Part shown: in pieces, positions 51,880-60,401 of the stretch
Layout of the letters: the number at the start of each line of letters is the position of its first letter
Position numbering within the stretch: the stretch's first letter is position 1
Assembly (NCBI RefSeq): GCF_036182465.1
Contig: NZ_CP108081.1
Coordinates: 3,844,001-3,908,000, forward strand
Direction of reading: 5' to 3'
From: Streptomyces sp. NBC_00258
GTDB lineage: Bacteria; Actinomycetota; Actinomycetes; Streptomycetales; Streptomycetaceae
DNA: 64,000 nt
Notes under the pieces: model-generated
Seen by the model: only the letters and a program-made list of their open reading frames with translations
Told to the model about the DNA's origin: nothing
Database searches by the model: none
Made by a program: the position numbers and the translations under genes

Positions 51880-53838
51880 TCATGGCTGGTGCAGTGGGTT
51901 CGGAACGGTGCCGTGCACGGCTGCGTGCGGGCGCTTGGGGCGGTCACGGTAGCCGTCCAGGTGCAGTCGGTTGCGGTTGAGGCACAGCCGCTCGATACGC
52001 GGAGTGAGCAGGTCGAACGTTTCGTAGCGCTCCTTGAGCTCCGGGAAGAGCTTGTGGTGACGGAGGATCTCCGCCCGGACGAGCGACCAGAACTCGGCCT
52101 CCGGAACACCCAGTTGCGCCTCGCAGAGCGGGGCCAGATAGCGGAAGACACCGACGAAGAGCCCGGAGTGGATGAACTGGGTGAGGAAGGCGGCCGGTTC
52201 CGTGAGCAGAACGGCGCGCACGTCGTCCGGCATGGACGCGTGCTCGGGAAACCGCTCGGCGCTGACGTTCACGTCGTCCACGAAGTCCTTCACCGCGAGT
52301 CGGACGGGTACGTCGTGGTCGTCGAAGACAACGATCGCGTTCTCGCCGTGTGGGCTGAACACAGTGCCGTAGCGGTAGAGGAAGTGCAGCAGGGGCGGCA
52401 GCAGAGCGGCGAAGAGACGGCGCAACCAGATCCGCGGGGCCAGTCCCGAGCGCTCGACGAGCTCCGTCGTGAAGGCTCGGCCTTCGGGGTCGGTGTGCAG
52501 GAGAGCGGCGAGGGTGCGGGCGCGTTCGCCGGGCGCCAGATGCCGACAGAGCGGCTCGCGCCAGATCGCGCCCAACAGCTCCTTGTACTGGTACGGGACT
52601 TCCGGCAGAGCGTCGTACACGGGGTGCCCGACCGTGACGGACGCGACCTCGCCGAGGAGGATGACCCCGCAGGTGTCCCGCAGGAAGGGGTCCGCGTCGC
52701 GCAGGCCGTGCATCCAGGCGGTGACGGCGGGTGCCGCGAGAGTGCGCTCCGTGGGGAGGCCCCGCCACACCAGGGTGTTGAGGACGGACAGCGGCAGTTT
52801 GACGGTGTGCCGGTCCGGGCGTGAGGTGTTGAGGAAGGTGCGGACCGACTGCTGGGGCAGGCGTAAATCGGCGTCCGGGGGCAGCGGAACGATGGCGCCT
52901 GCGGCGACAGAGGGCGCGAAGAGCGGCAGCACGACGTCGTTCCACTGCCAGGGGTGCACGGGCAGGTAGAGATACGACTCCGGTGAGAGCCCACGCGCGC
53001 GTAGGGCGACGTCGTAGGACTCCCTGGTGGCGGGGTCGAGCTCGCGCGCGTAAAGCTGGTCCGCGGTCTCCAGACCTGCGACGCCCCGGTATGTGGCCAG
53101 TGAGGTGTGCACCGCGATCCATGGCAGGGCTGTCCCTCTACGGCCCTCGGGTGCCCAGTGGGCGGCGTCCGTGGCGGAGAAGCCGAGGCGCCCCTTGTTG
53201 AGGACGATCCAGGGGTGGCCCGTCTGATGGCCTTCCAGCTCGGCGTATCCCAGGTCGGCGAGCCGGGCGGCGGGCAGTGCGGTGTGGTCGAGGCGGGCGT
53301 CCGCCGCGAGTGTGGTGGTCAGTTCCCTGATGACGTGCCCGAGAGTGGCGCCGTCGAGTCCGAGGGTGGCGCGGGCGCGGGTGAGGAAGTCGAGGGGGTC
53401 GGTGTAGGGGCGTGAGGGTTCCGGTCCCACGGTCTCGCCGGTGGCTCCGGTTGCCTCGGTCAGGGTGAGTGACAACGGATCGACCTGCCAGCTGTCGTAC
53501 GCGCCGCGGCGGGCGCGGAAGGCGATGATGCCGCCTGCGTCGAGGCGGAGGGTGTACGGACGCTCGTCATCGGCGCCTGCGGCGGGCGGCGAATCGTCTC
53601 CTCTGGGGTCCAGGGCGCCGACCGGTGCGGTGGCCTCGGTGGGACAGGGCGCTGCCGCGGTTGCAGCGGCACGGTTCCCGTCCGCCTCGGGTACCAGGAT
53701 CTCCTCGTGCGCGAACTCCCCGATCATCTTGGCGAGCAGACGGCGCCCCGCTCTTTCCCATCGCTCCGGGCTCAGTTCGGGCGGGTCGTAGAGCCACGAC
53801 GGCTCTCCGGGAGTCGGGGCGGCGGACGGGTTCGGCAC
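51880..53838 (-). CDS. IucA/IucC-family NRPS-independent siderophore synthetase (second copy)
   Basis: A 652-residue NIS synthetase. Motifs: ELEGHQTGHPWIVLNKGRLGFS, YLYLPVHPWQWNDVVLPLF, LPQQSVRTFLNTSRPDRHTVKLPLSV read in parts, and PHGENAIVVFDDHD, with a C-terminal FhuF-like ferric reductase-type end. It activates a carboxylate as an acyl-adenylate and condenses it with an amine or alcohol. GTG 53838 follows GAGGAGT. It is the last of four genes on this strand. The substrate class (A, B or C) cannot be assigned from sequence alone. Confidence 0.92.
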   Translation of the reverse strand: MPNPSAAPTPGEPSWLYDPPELSPERWERAGRRLLAKMIGEFAHEEILVPEADGNRAAATAAAPCPTEATAPVGALDPRGDDSPPAAGADDERPYTLRLDAGGIIAFRARRGAYDSWQVDPLSLTLTEATGATGETVGPEPSRPYTDPLDFLTRARATLGLDGATLGHVIRELTTTLAADARLDHTALPAARLADLGYAELEGHQTGHPWIVLNKGRLGFSATDAAHWAPEGRRGTALPWIAVHTSLATYRGVAGLETADQLYARELDPATRESYDVALRARGLSPESYLYLPVHPWQWNDVVLPLFAPSVAAGAIVPLPPDADLRLPQQSVRTFLNTSRPDRHTVKLPLSVLNTLVWRGLPTERTLAAPAVTAWMHGLRDADPFLRDTCGVILLGEVASVTVGHPVYDALPEVPYQYKELLGAIWREPLCRHLAPGERARTLAALLHTDPEGRAFTTELVERSGLAPRIWLRRLFAALLPPLLHFLYRYGTVFSPHGENAIVVFDDHDVPVRLAVKDFVDDVNVSAERFPEHASMPDDVRAVLLTEPAAFLTQFIHSGLFVGVFRYLAPLCEAQLGVPEAEFWSLVRAEILRHHKLFPELKERYETFDLLTPRIERLCLNRNRLHLDGYRDRPKRPHAAVHGTVPNPLHQP

Positions 53839-53895
53839 GGGGACTCCTCGACTGGGAACCTGATCGGAGCGAGCGGTGTACTAAAAGTGACGGCG

Positions 53896-54780
53896 CTACA
53901 ACAGATCGCGCAGGGCCCGGTCCCGGACCATGAGGGCTGCCTTCTTGTCGGGCAGATCGACCTCGGCGGAGAACCGGAAGCCGGCACTGAGAAAGGCGGA
54001 CACGGAGGGGATGTTGCGGAGGTCGGGTTCAGCGATGACGCGTGCGCATGAGGGACGACGGTCGAGGACCAGATCGGAGACGGCTCTGAGCAGAGTCGTG
54101 CCGAGTCCACGCCCGCGATGGGCGACACCGCCGATGAGGAGGTGGATACCGGTGTCGTGAAGGCGGGCCGGGTAGTGGCGGGCCAGGGGGTCGAGGTCCG
54201 CCCGGTAGATCTCCCAGTAGCTCATCGGCGTGCCGTCCAGCACGCCGAGGCAGGGGACGCTGCGTCCGTCGCCGCCGAGTTGGGCGCGCAGGTGGTCCTC
54301 GGTCGCCGTCCCGGGTCCCGAGAGCTCCCAGAAGGCGGCCACGGCGGGGTCGTTCATCCAGCGGTTGATGAGCGGGAGGTCTCGGTCGAGGTGTACGGGG
54401 ACGAGGTGGAAGACGCCCGCGGCGGTGGCGGTCGGCCCCCAGTCACCGACGCGGTCCAGCAGGTCGTCACCGGCCGGGGCGACCGGGGAGGGCCACGCTG
54501 TGCCCGGCGCCCAGTCCTGCGCCGAGCCCGCCGTGCTCCGGCCCCCGCCGTTCCGCTCTGCCCGTTCCGCGGCTCCCCCGGCCGCTTCGGCGTTCGCGCC
54601 CCCGGCCGCCCTGCCCTTCGCTTCCCCGGCCTTCTCGGCCTTTTCGGCGAAGAACGCGAGAAGTTCTTCGGGCAGGCGCAGATCGAGGGTGTCCTCGGTG
54701 TCCGCACCGGGACCCGTGTCGCTGCCGGCGGTGGTGTAGGGGGCGGTACCGGCGTCGGTGCTCGCATCGGTGGGAGGCAC
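53896..54780 (-). CDS. GNAT acetyltransferase of the siderophore operon
   Basis: A 294-residue protein. The first 110 residues are Ala/Gly-rich and disordered. The rest matches the AlcB/IucB-type siderophore acyltransferase domain: FHLVPVHLDRDLPLINRWMN, GTPMSYWEIYRADLDPLARHY, and IHLLIGGVAHRGRGLGTTLL with the acetyl-CoA-binding turn; ends in LPDKKAALMVRDRALR. It would acylate an amine or hydroxylamine of the siderophore precursor. It lies 39 bp after one synthetase and 57 bp before the other, so the genes form one operon. Confidence 0.9.
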   Translation of the reverse strand: MPPTDASTDAGTAPYTTAGSDTGPGADTEDTLDLRLPEELLAFFAEKAEKAGEAKGRAAGGANAEAAGGAAERAERNGGGRSTAGSAQDWAPGTAWPSPVAPAGDDLLDRVGDWGPTATAAGVFHLVPVHLDRDLPLINRWMNDPAVAAFWELSGPGTATEDHLRAQLGGDGRSVPCLGVLDGTPMSYWEIYRADLDPLARHYPARLHDTGIHLLIGGVAHRGRGLGTTLLRAVSDLVLDRRPSCARVIAEPDLRNIPSVSAFLSAGFRFSAEVDLPDKKAALMVRDRALRDLL

Positions 54781-54819
54781 GGCGACGCTCCTCTCAGGAG
54801 ACGGGGTGGGTCATGTTCC

Positions 54820-56862
54820 TCAGGAATGAAGGGGGTTGGCGATGGTGACGTAGACGGACTGGGTGTCGACCGGACCGACGAGTTCGTCGAGACCGTGCAG
54901 CCGGGTCAGCAGGTTGGCCTTGCAGCGCAGAACGGGTGAGTCGAGCAGCTGGGCGGGCAGGGAGGTACGCAGCCGGGCGGGCCCCGAGGCGACGTCGGCG
55001 AGGAATCGGCGGAAGGCGGCGAGCAGCAGCCGTTCGTCGGCGAGGCGCTGGGAGCCGAAGGCCCCGATGAGGCCGAGCACGTTGTTGATGCCGAGGTAGT
55101 AGGCGAATCGTTCGTCGGTGACCTCGTCGGAGACGAAGGTGTCGCTGTGCTCGCCGATGCCGGGGAGTCGTTCGTTCAGTTCCGCGCGCCGCGACTCGCG
55201 GAAGTAGTAGCCCTGGTTGTCGCGGTAGCGGCCGCCCGCGGGCCACCCTTCCTGGTCCAGCAGGAGCAGGGTGTTCTGCTGGTGGGCCTCCAGCGCGATG
55301 CCCGCCTCGCTGTCCAGCCAGAGGACAGGGCGGACGACCTGCTCCAGGTAGCGCAGGAACCACTCGGCGGCGACGGCGCCGCGTGGCCGGCCCGTGCGTC
55401 CGGCGAGCCGGGTGACGATCTCGGTGAGCCTGGCCCGTGTCGTGGTCCGGCTCTGCTCGGGGTGCTGCTGTCCGATGGGCTGGGCCTGGGGCCTGGGCGA
55501 GACGAGTCCGGCGACGCAGGAGACGTCGTCCGTCGGCGTGAACGGATTGTGGCGGATCATCACGTCGAGGCCGGGCACGGGGTTGCCGTCCGGGTCGTTC
55601 ACCGCGAGCCAGGCCGGGTCGCGCACGATGTCGAAGCCCGGGTGGGCCGCCTGCCACTGTTCGGCGAGGCCGCCGCGCAGCAGACGGTGGACCTCGACAC
55701 CGCGGTGGAGTTCCTTGCGGAGGTTCTCCCTGCGGGAGTTGGTGATGCGCAGGCCCAGCGAAAGCTTCAGCATCGCAGGGGCGCCGGAGCGGTAGAGGGT
55801 GCGTACGGAGGAGGTGGGGTACCACGGAGAGCCATGGGGACCGAGGTCCAGGAGCAGACCGGCGTCCAGAAGTTTCGCCGTATCCGGGCGGTGGCGGATC
55901 TCGCGGACCTGCCAGGGGTGCATCGGCAGCGCGGCGTATCCGTCGGGCAACCGCAGTCCGGCACCGGCGAGCCGGGGGGTGAGCTGCTCCGCGGGCACGA
56001 GGCGGCCTCGCTCGGTCCAGGCCGAGTCGGTGGCGAGCGCGGAGGGGGCGACAGCCATCCAGTGCAGGGGGAAGGAGCCGCGCAACTCGGGTGAGTAGAG
56101 GCGGGTTTCGGTCCCGGAGAGTCCCTCGCGGCTCTTCGGGGTGGGGTGCAGCGGGTGGCCGAGCAACAGCGCCTGCTCGGCCGAGAGGAAGAAGTCGGGG
56201 CCGTCGGCGGGATTCTCCCGGCGGTCCGTGATGAAGACGACGGTCCGCCGTACGGAGTCGGCGACGCGGCCGACCAGGTCACCGCCGTCGGCCGAGGCGT
56301 GGGGCTGGGCAGGAGCATCCGTCGTAGCGGAAGCCTGGGGCCCAGCGGGAGCGTCTGTCGCGTCGGAGGCGATTGGCTCGGTGGGAGCGTCCGGGGCGGT
56401 GAGGGCGGTCAGCTGGGTGGGAGCTCCGGTTGTCGGGGTCTCGCGTCCCAGGAGGGCCGCAAGGGTGACGGCGTCCGTGGGAGGTGCCTGGTCGGGGGCG
56501 TCGGAGAGGTAGGGAGGGCCGAGGCGGTGCCAGCCCGTGGGGGACCAGTAGTGGACGGGAACGACGAGGGCTGTGCCACTCGCGGGGAGGGGGATGCGGA
56601 GGGTGCCGTCGTCGGGGGCGGCGAGGTCGTGCTCGCGTACCCAGCAGCGCAGCAGGTTCTCGATGGCGGCGGCCTGGGCCGCGGTGTGGGGATCGGGGTG
56701 TTCCAGCAGGTCGGTGGTGGCGCCGCGCAGCCCTTCGGACTCCTGGGACCCTGTCTTCTGCCTGGGGACCGATTCGGCCCCCGACCCGAGCGGGGCCTGT
56801 GTGCCGCGCCCTCCTCGCTCATGGGTGTAGGGGTGGCCGTCGGGTGCGGGGATGGCGTTCAA
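54820..56862 (-). CDS. IucA/IucC-family NRPS-independent siderophore synthetase (first copy)
   Basis: A 680-residue NIS synthetase with the same core as the copy downstream: GYAALPMHPWQVREIRHRPD, TLYRSGAPAMLKLSLGLRIT, and LEAHQQNTLLLLDQEGWPAG. A Thr/Ala/Pro-rich insert (about residues 150-210) is unusual. A TTG at 56862 is used: GAGGAAG lies 4 nt upstream and no better start exists nearby. Rare TTG initiation may lower the amount of this enzyme. Two different synthetases in one operon suggest two successive condensations. Confidence 0.9.
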   Translation of the reverse strand: MNAIPAPDGHPYTHERGGRGTQAPLGSGAESVPRQKTGSQESEGLRGATTDLLEHPDPHTAAQAAAIENLLRCWVREHDLAAPDDGTLRIPLPASGTALVVPVHYWSPTGWHRLGPPYLSDAPDQAPPTDAVTLAALLGRETPTTGAPTQLTALTAPDAPTEPIASDATDAPAGPQASATTDAPAQPHASADGGDLVGRVADSVRRTVVFITDRRENPADGPDFFLSAEQALLLGHPLHPTPKSREGLSGTETRLYSPELRGSFPLHWMAVAPSALATDSAWTERGRLVPAEQLTPRLAGAGLRLPDGYAALPMHPWQVREIRHRPDTAKLLDAGLLLDLGPHGSPWYPTSSVRTLYRSGAPAMLKLSLGLRITNSRRENLRKELHRGVEVHRLLRGGLAEQWQAAHPGFDIVRDPAWLAVNDPDGNPVPGLDVMIRHNPFTPTDDVSCVAGLVSPRPQAQPIGQQHPEQSRTTTRARLTEIVTRLAGRTGRPRGAVAAEWFLRYLEQVVRPVLWLDSEAGIALEAHQQNTLLLLDQEGWPAGGRYRDNQGYYFRESRRAELNERLPGIGEHSDTFVSDEVTDERFAYYLGINNVLGLIGAFGSQRLADERLLLAAFRRFLADVASGPARLRTSLPAQLLDSPVLRCKANLLTRLHGLDELVGPVDTQSVYVTIANPLHS

Positions 56863-57080
56863 GAGGCTTCCTCGGGGGTGGTTCAGGTTCGTGCGGCGAC
56901 GAACCGGGGCTGTTCCGGCGTGCGTTGGGCCCGTGCGTTTCCTGGTTGATGCGGGTGCGGGGTGTCGTCTGGTTCAGGGGGTGCGGAATGGAGGAGGCAG
57001 TTCTGGTGGTGCCCTGCGGGTGTCGCCGGAGGACGACGTCTCCGGGGTCCCACCGCCGGGCCGTCCACCGGGCCGACCGG

Positions 57081-58607
57081 CTATCCGGAGCGCTCGGCGC
57101 GTCGGGTGTGCTCGGCGCCTTGGGCGTGCTCGACCTTTTGGGCCTGGTCGACCTTCTGGGCGTGCCGGGTCGCTGTCCGCCGGGTGTTCTCGGAGGGTGA
57201 GCCGGTGTGCGCCTTCGCGACCTCCGCCACGGCGTCGGCAAGACGGTTGAGCACCGCGCTCGCCTGTTCGTCGCTGATCGTGAGCGGTGGCAGCAGGCGC
57301 ACCACACTGGAGTTCCGTCCGCCGAGTTCCACGATCAGCCCGCGGCGCAGGCACTCCCGCTGGACGGCGGCCGCCAGTTCGGGGGCCGCGGGAGGCGGTC
57401 CGCCGGGGGACGACGGAGGCTTCTCGGGGTCCACGAGTTCGACGCCGATCATCAGCCCCCGGCCGCGCACGTCGCCGACACAGCCGAAGTCGTCGGCAAG
57501 ACTCCGGAGTTGGGCGATCATGCGGGTGCCCAGAACCGCGGCTCGCTCGGTGAGGCCGTTCTCACGGACGTACGCGAGAGTCGCGGCGCCCGCGGCCATG
57601 GCGAGCTGGTTGCCGCGGAACGTGCCCGCGTGGGCGCCCGGTTCCCACACGTCGAGGTCCTCGCGGTAGACGACGACCGCCAGCGGCAGGCTGCCCCCGA
57701 TGGCCTTGGAGAGGACCATCACATCGGGTGTGATGCCGCTGTGCTCCACCGCCCAGAAGGCGCCGGTCCGCCCGACTCCCGTCTGGACCTCGTCGGCGAT
57801 CAGCGGGATGGAGCGCGCCGAGGTGATCTCGCGCATCCGCCGCATCCAGTCGTCGCGGGCCGGAATCACTCCGCCCTCGCCCTGCACCGGTTCCAGGATC
57901 ATCCCGGCGGGGCTCGGCACCCCGGACTTGGTGTCGTCGAGGATGGACTCGGTCCAGCGCGCGGCGAGTTCGGCACCCGGTTCGCCGCCGACGCCGAACG
58001 GACAGCGGTAGTCCTGCGGATAGGGCAGGCGCGCGACACGTACGTCGGACGCGCCACCGGATGCTGCGAGCGCCCCCGCGGTCATCCCGTGGTAGGCGCC
58101 GGCGAAGGCGAGAATCCCGCTGCGCCCGGTCGCGGCGCGCACCAGTTTCAGGGCGGCCTCCACGGCGTCCGTACCGGCGGGCCCGCAGAACTGCACGCGC
58201 GCGTGGTCGGCGAGACCGGGCGGCAGCGTGCGGAACAGCTCGGTGGTGAAGGCGTCCTTGACGGGCGTGGCCAGGTCGAGGACCTGCAACGGCGCCCCGG
58301 AGTCGAGGACCTTCCTGATGGCTTCCAGTACAACCGGGTGGTTGTGGCCGAGGGCCAGCGTCCCGGCGCCCGAGAGGCAGTCGAGGTAGCGGTTCCCGTC
58401 GGCGCCCTCGATCGTCAGGCCGCGCGCGCGGACCGGGACGATCGGAAGGGCGCGTGCGTAGGTGCGCGCCGCGGATTCACGCGCCGCCTGGCGCCGCAGA
58501 ATCCCCTCGTGCGCCGCGCGCGCCCCGACGTTCTCCTGTGTCGCGCGCGCCCCAGCGACCTCGGGCATCGCGGGCGCCGCCTCGGGCGCAGACTCGGTCA
58601 CAGCCAC
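57081..58607 (-). CDS. Diaminobutyrate-2-oxoglutarate-type aminotransferase
   Basis: A 508-residue class III PLP aminotransferase of the EctB/RhbA type. Motifs: YLDCLSGAGTLALGHNHP, FCGPAGTDAVEAALKL, AGAYHGMTAGALA, MILEPVQGEGGVIP, and IADEVQTGVGRTG; PLP Lys in VMVLSKAIGGSLP. It would make L-2,4-diaminobutyrate from aspartate semialdehyde, a building block of several NIS siderophores. GTG 58607 has GGGAGG 10 nt upstream. The last 40 residues are a Gln/His/Arg-rich extension not seen in the family. It is the first gene of the operon. Confidence 0.9.
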   Translation of the reverse strand: MAVTESAPEAAPAMPEVAGARATQENVGARAAHEGILRRQAARESAARTYARALPIVPVRARGLTIEGADGNRYLDCLSGAGTLALGHNHPVVLEAIRKVLDSGAPLQVLDLATPVKDAFTTELFRTLPPGLADHARVQFCGPAGTDAVEAALKLVRAATGRSGILAFAGAYHGMTAGALAASGGASDVRVARLPYPQDYRCPFGVGGEPGAELAARWTESILDDTKSGVPSPAGMILEPVQGEGGVIPARDDWMRRMREITSARSIPLIADEVQTGVGRTGAFWAVEHSGITPDVMVLSKAIGGSLPLAVVVYREDLDVWEPGAHAGTFRGNQLAMAAGAATLAYVRENGLTERAAVLGTRMIAQLRSLADDFGCVGDVRGRGLMIGVELVDPEKPPSSPGGPPPAAPELAAAVQRECLRRGLIVELGGRNSSVVRLLPPLTISDEQASAVLNRLADAVAEVAKAHTGSPSENTRRTATRHAQKVDQAQKVEHAQGAEHTRRAERSG

Positions 58608-58940
58608 GTCTGTCGGTCCTCCCGCTGTCCAGAAGAGGCGAGTTGCTCGGCCGCCCGGTGGGAGGCGACAGGGGAATGAACGCAGCCGGAACGTCCCCCG
58701 TACGTACCAACGACGAGGACCGCGAGGGGCAACGGTGGGGCGAAGATCCTTGCCGTGACGGAACCGTTGCGGTTCCGTCGGAAGTCCCCCACAGCAACGG
58801 CATAGTCTGTGGTGCCGTTCAGCGGATCCCCGCTGATCAGCACCCACGGTCCACGTCGGACACATCCGGGTCACCGGATCCGTACGAAGTCCCATGTGGC
58901 AGCACAGAGTTGTTCGTTCACCTCCAGGGGGAGTCACACC
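58608..58940. promoter_or_regulatory. Divergent promoter region with a 9-bp inverted repeat
   Basis: GACGGAACC (58757-58765) and GGTTCCGTC (58771-58779) form a perfect inverted repeat with a 5-nt centre, between the siderophore operon and the first protease gene. No sequence resembling the iron box at 1797 is visible in this 333-bp stretch. Confidence 0.5.
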
Positions 58941-60170
58941 ATGCGACCCATACGCCCGCCCTTCGCCGCCCGTCGAGGGAGGAGCTCGCGCCGCAGAACC
59001 TCCCCCATGCTGGCCGCGGTCGGACTGGCCACCGCACTGGCGCTCACCGCCACCGCCTGCGGCTCGGAAGAGGACACCAACGCGGGCGCGCAGGCGTCGG
59101 CGTCCGCGGCGGGCGACGGCAAGATCAAGATCCCGGACAACATCAGGGACAGGCTCAAAGAGCACGGGATCGACATCGACCAGTGGAAGGGCGGCGCCTG
59201 GAAGAACTGGGACAAGGACGACTGGCTGCGCGAGGCCGGGGACTACATCAACCCGATCATCAAGGACCTGTGGGACCCGGACCGTATGCGCGAGGCCGAG
59301 GACCCGGACCAGGGCAAGGGCGTCGACGAGAACGACCTCTCGGGTGACCAGGGCGTGACCGACCCGGAGCCGGCGCCCGTGGAGGCGAAGTCCGTCCCTG
59401 CGGCGTACCACGAGAACGCGCCCGAGGCGGGCAAGGTGTTCTTCGACTCGCCCGAGGGCACGATGGTCTGCTCGGCGACCGTGGTCGAGGACCCGGCCCA
59501 CCCGGGCAAGTCCAACCTCGTGTGGACCGCGGGCCACTGCGTGCACGCCGGCAAGAAGGGCGGCTGGTACCGCAACATCGCCTTCGTGCCCTCGTACAAC
59601 AACGACGCCATGTCGGCGGCGGAGCTCGCGACCGCCACCAAGGAGGAGGTCGCTCCGTACGGTCTCTGGTGGGGTGACTGGGCGCAGACCTCGGACCAGT
59701 GGATCGAGCAGGGTGGTGCGACGGGCGGCGACGGTGCCTCGTACGACTTCGCGGTCATTCATGTGACGCCGGAGAAGGGCAGCGGGGGCAAGTCCCTCGA
59801 GGAGACCGTCGGTTCGGCGCTCCCGGTGGACTTCAACGCTCCGGCCGTGTCGCAGGTCGGGGACATCACCGCGACCGGCTACCCGGCGGCGAAGCCGTTC
59901 GACGGGGAGACCATGTTCCAGTGCGCGGACAAGCCGGGTCGGCTGTCGATCGCCGAGTCCGAGCCGACGATGTACCGCATCGGCTGCACCATGACCGGCG
60001 GTTCGTCGGGCGGCGGCTGGGTCGCGGCGGGTTCGGACGGCAAGCCGGCGCTGGTGTCCAACACCTCGATCGGCCCGGTGACCGCGGGCTGGCTCGCGGG
60101 CCCGCACCTGGGCACGGAGGCCAAGGGGATCTACGACGCGGTGAGCAAGAAGTTCGCGGCGCAGCAGTAG
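58941..60170 (+). CDS. Secreted trypsin-like serine protease, copy 1
   Basis: A 409-residue extracytoplasmic protease. The Arg-rich N-terminus and hydrophobic segment end at a lipobox-like TATAC (Cys40), so it may be a lipoprotein. A pro-region of about 80 residues (DNIRDRLKEHGIDIDQWKGG, WKNWDKDDWLREAGDYINPI) precedes the S1 domain: His in WTAGHCVHA, Asp in SYDFAVIHV, Ser in MTGGSSGGGW. ATG 58941 follows AGGGGGAG. The downstream paralogue arose by tandem duplication. Substrate unknown. Confidence 0.9.
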   Translation: MRPIRPPFAARRGRSSRRRTSPMLAAVGLATALALTATACGSEEDTNAGAQASASAAGDGKIKIPDNIRDRLKEHGIDIDQWKGGAWKNWDKDDWLREAGDYINPIIKDLWDPDRMREAEDPDQGKGVDENDLSGDQGVTDPEPAPVEAKSVPAAYHENAPEAGKVFFDSPEGTMVCSATVVEDPAHPGKSNLVWTAGHCVHAGKKGGWYRNIAFVPSYNNDAMSAAELATATKEEVAPYGLWWGDWAQTSDQWIEQGGATGGDGASYDFAVIHVTPEKGSGGKSLEETVGSALPVDFNAPAVSQVGDITATGYPAAKPFDGETMFQCADKPGRLSIAESEPTMYRIGCTMTGGSSGGGWVAAGSDGKPALVSNTSIGPVTAGWLAGPHLGTEAKGIYDAVSKKFAAQQ

Positions 60171-60401
60171 CGACGCAGCGATAGCGGCGTAGCCGTAGCG
60201 GTACCGCAGTAGCGGCACAGGGGCGAACGGCGGCAGGGTGGGGCCTCACGGAAACCTTCACCACCCGGCCGCCGTTCGTCCTCGACTCCCCGGGCATAGT
60301 GGGGTGTCGCGGTGACACGGGCTCCGCGGAGAGCCTTCTTCGCGCTCTTCGCGCCTGACCCGCAGACGAAAGCTGCACGTTCTATCGGGGGTAACAACAT
60401 C

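Noticed and set aside
57081..60218. A 1045-codon minus-strand frame containing the aminotransferase
   Set aside because: Only the part after GTG 58607 resembles a protein; the upstream part is antisense to the protease and its promoter region.
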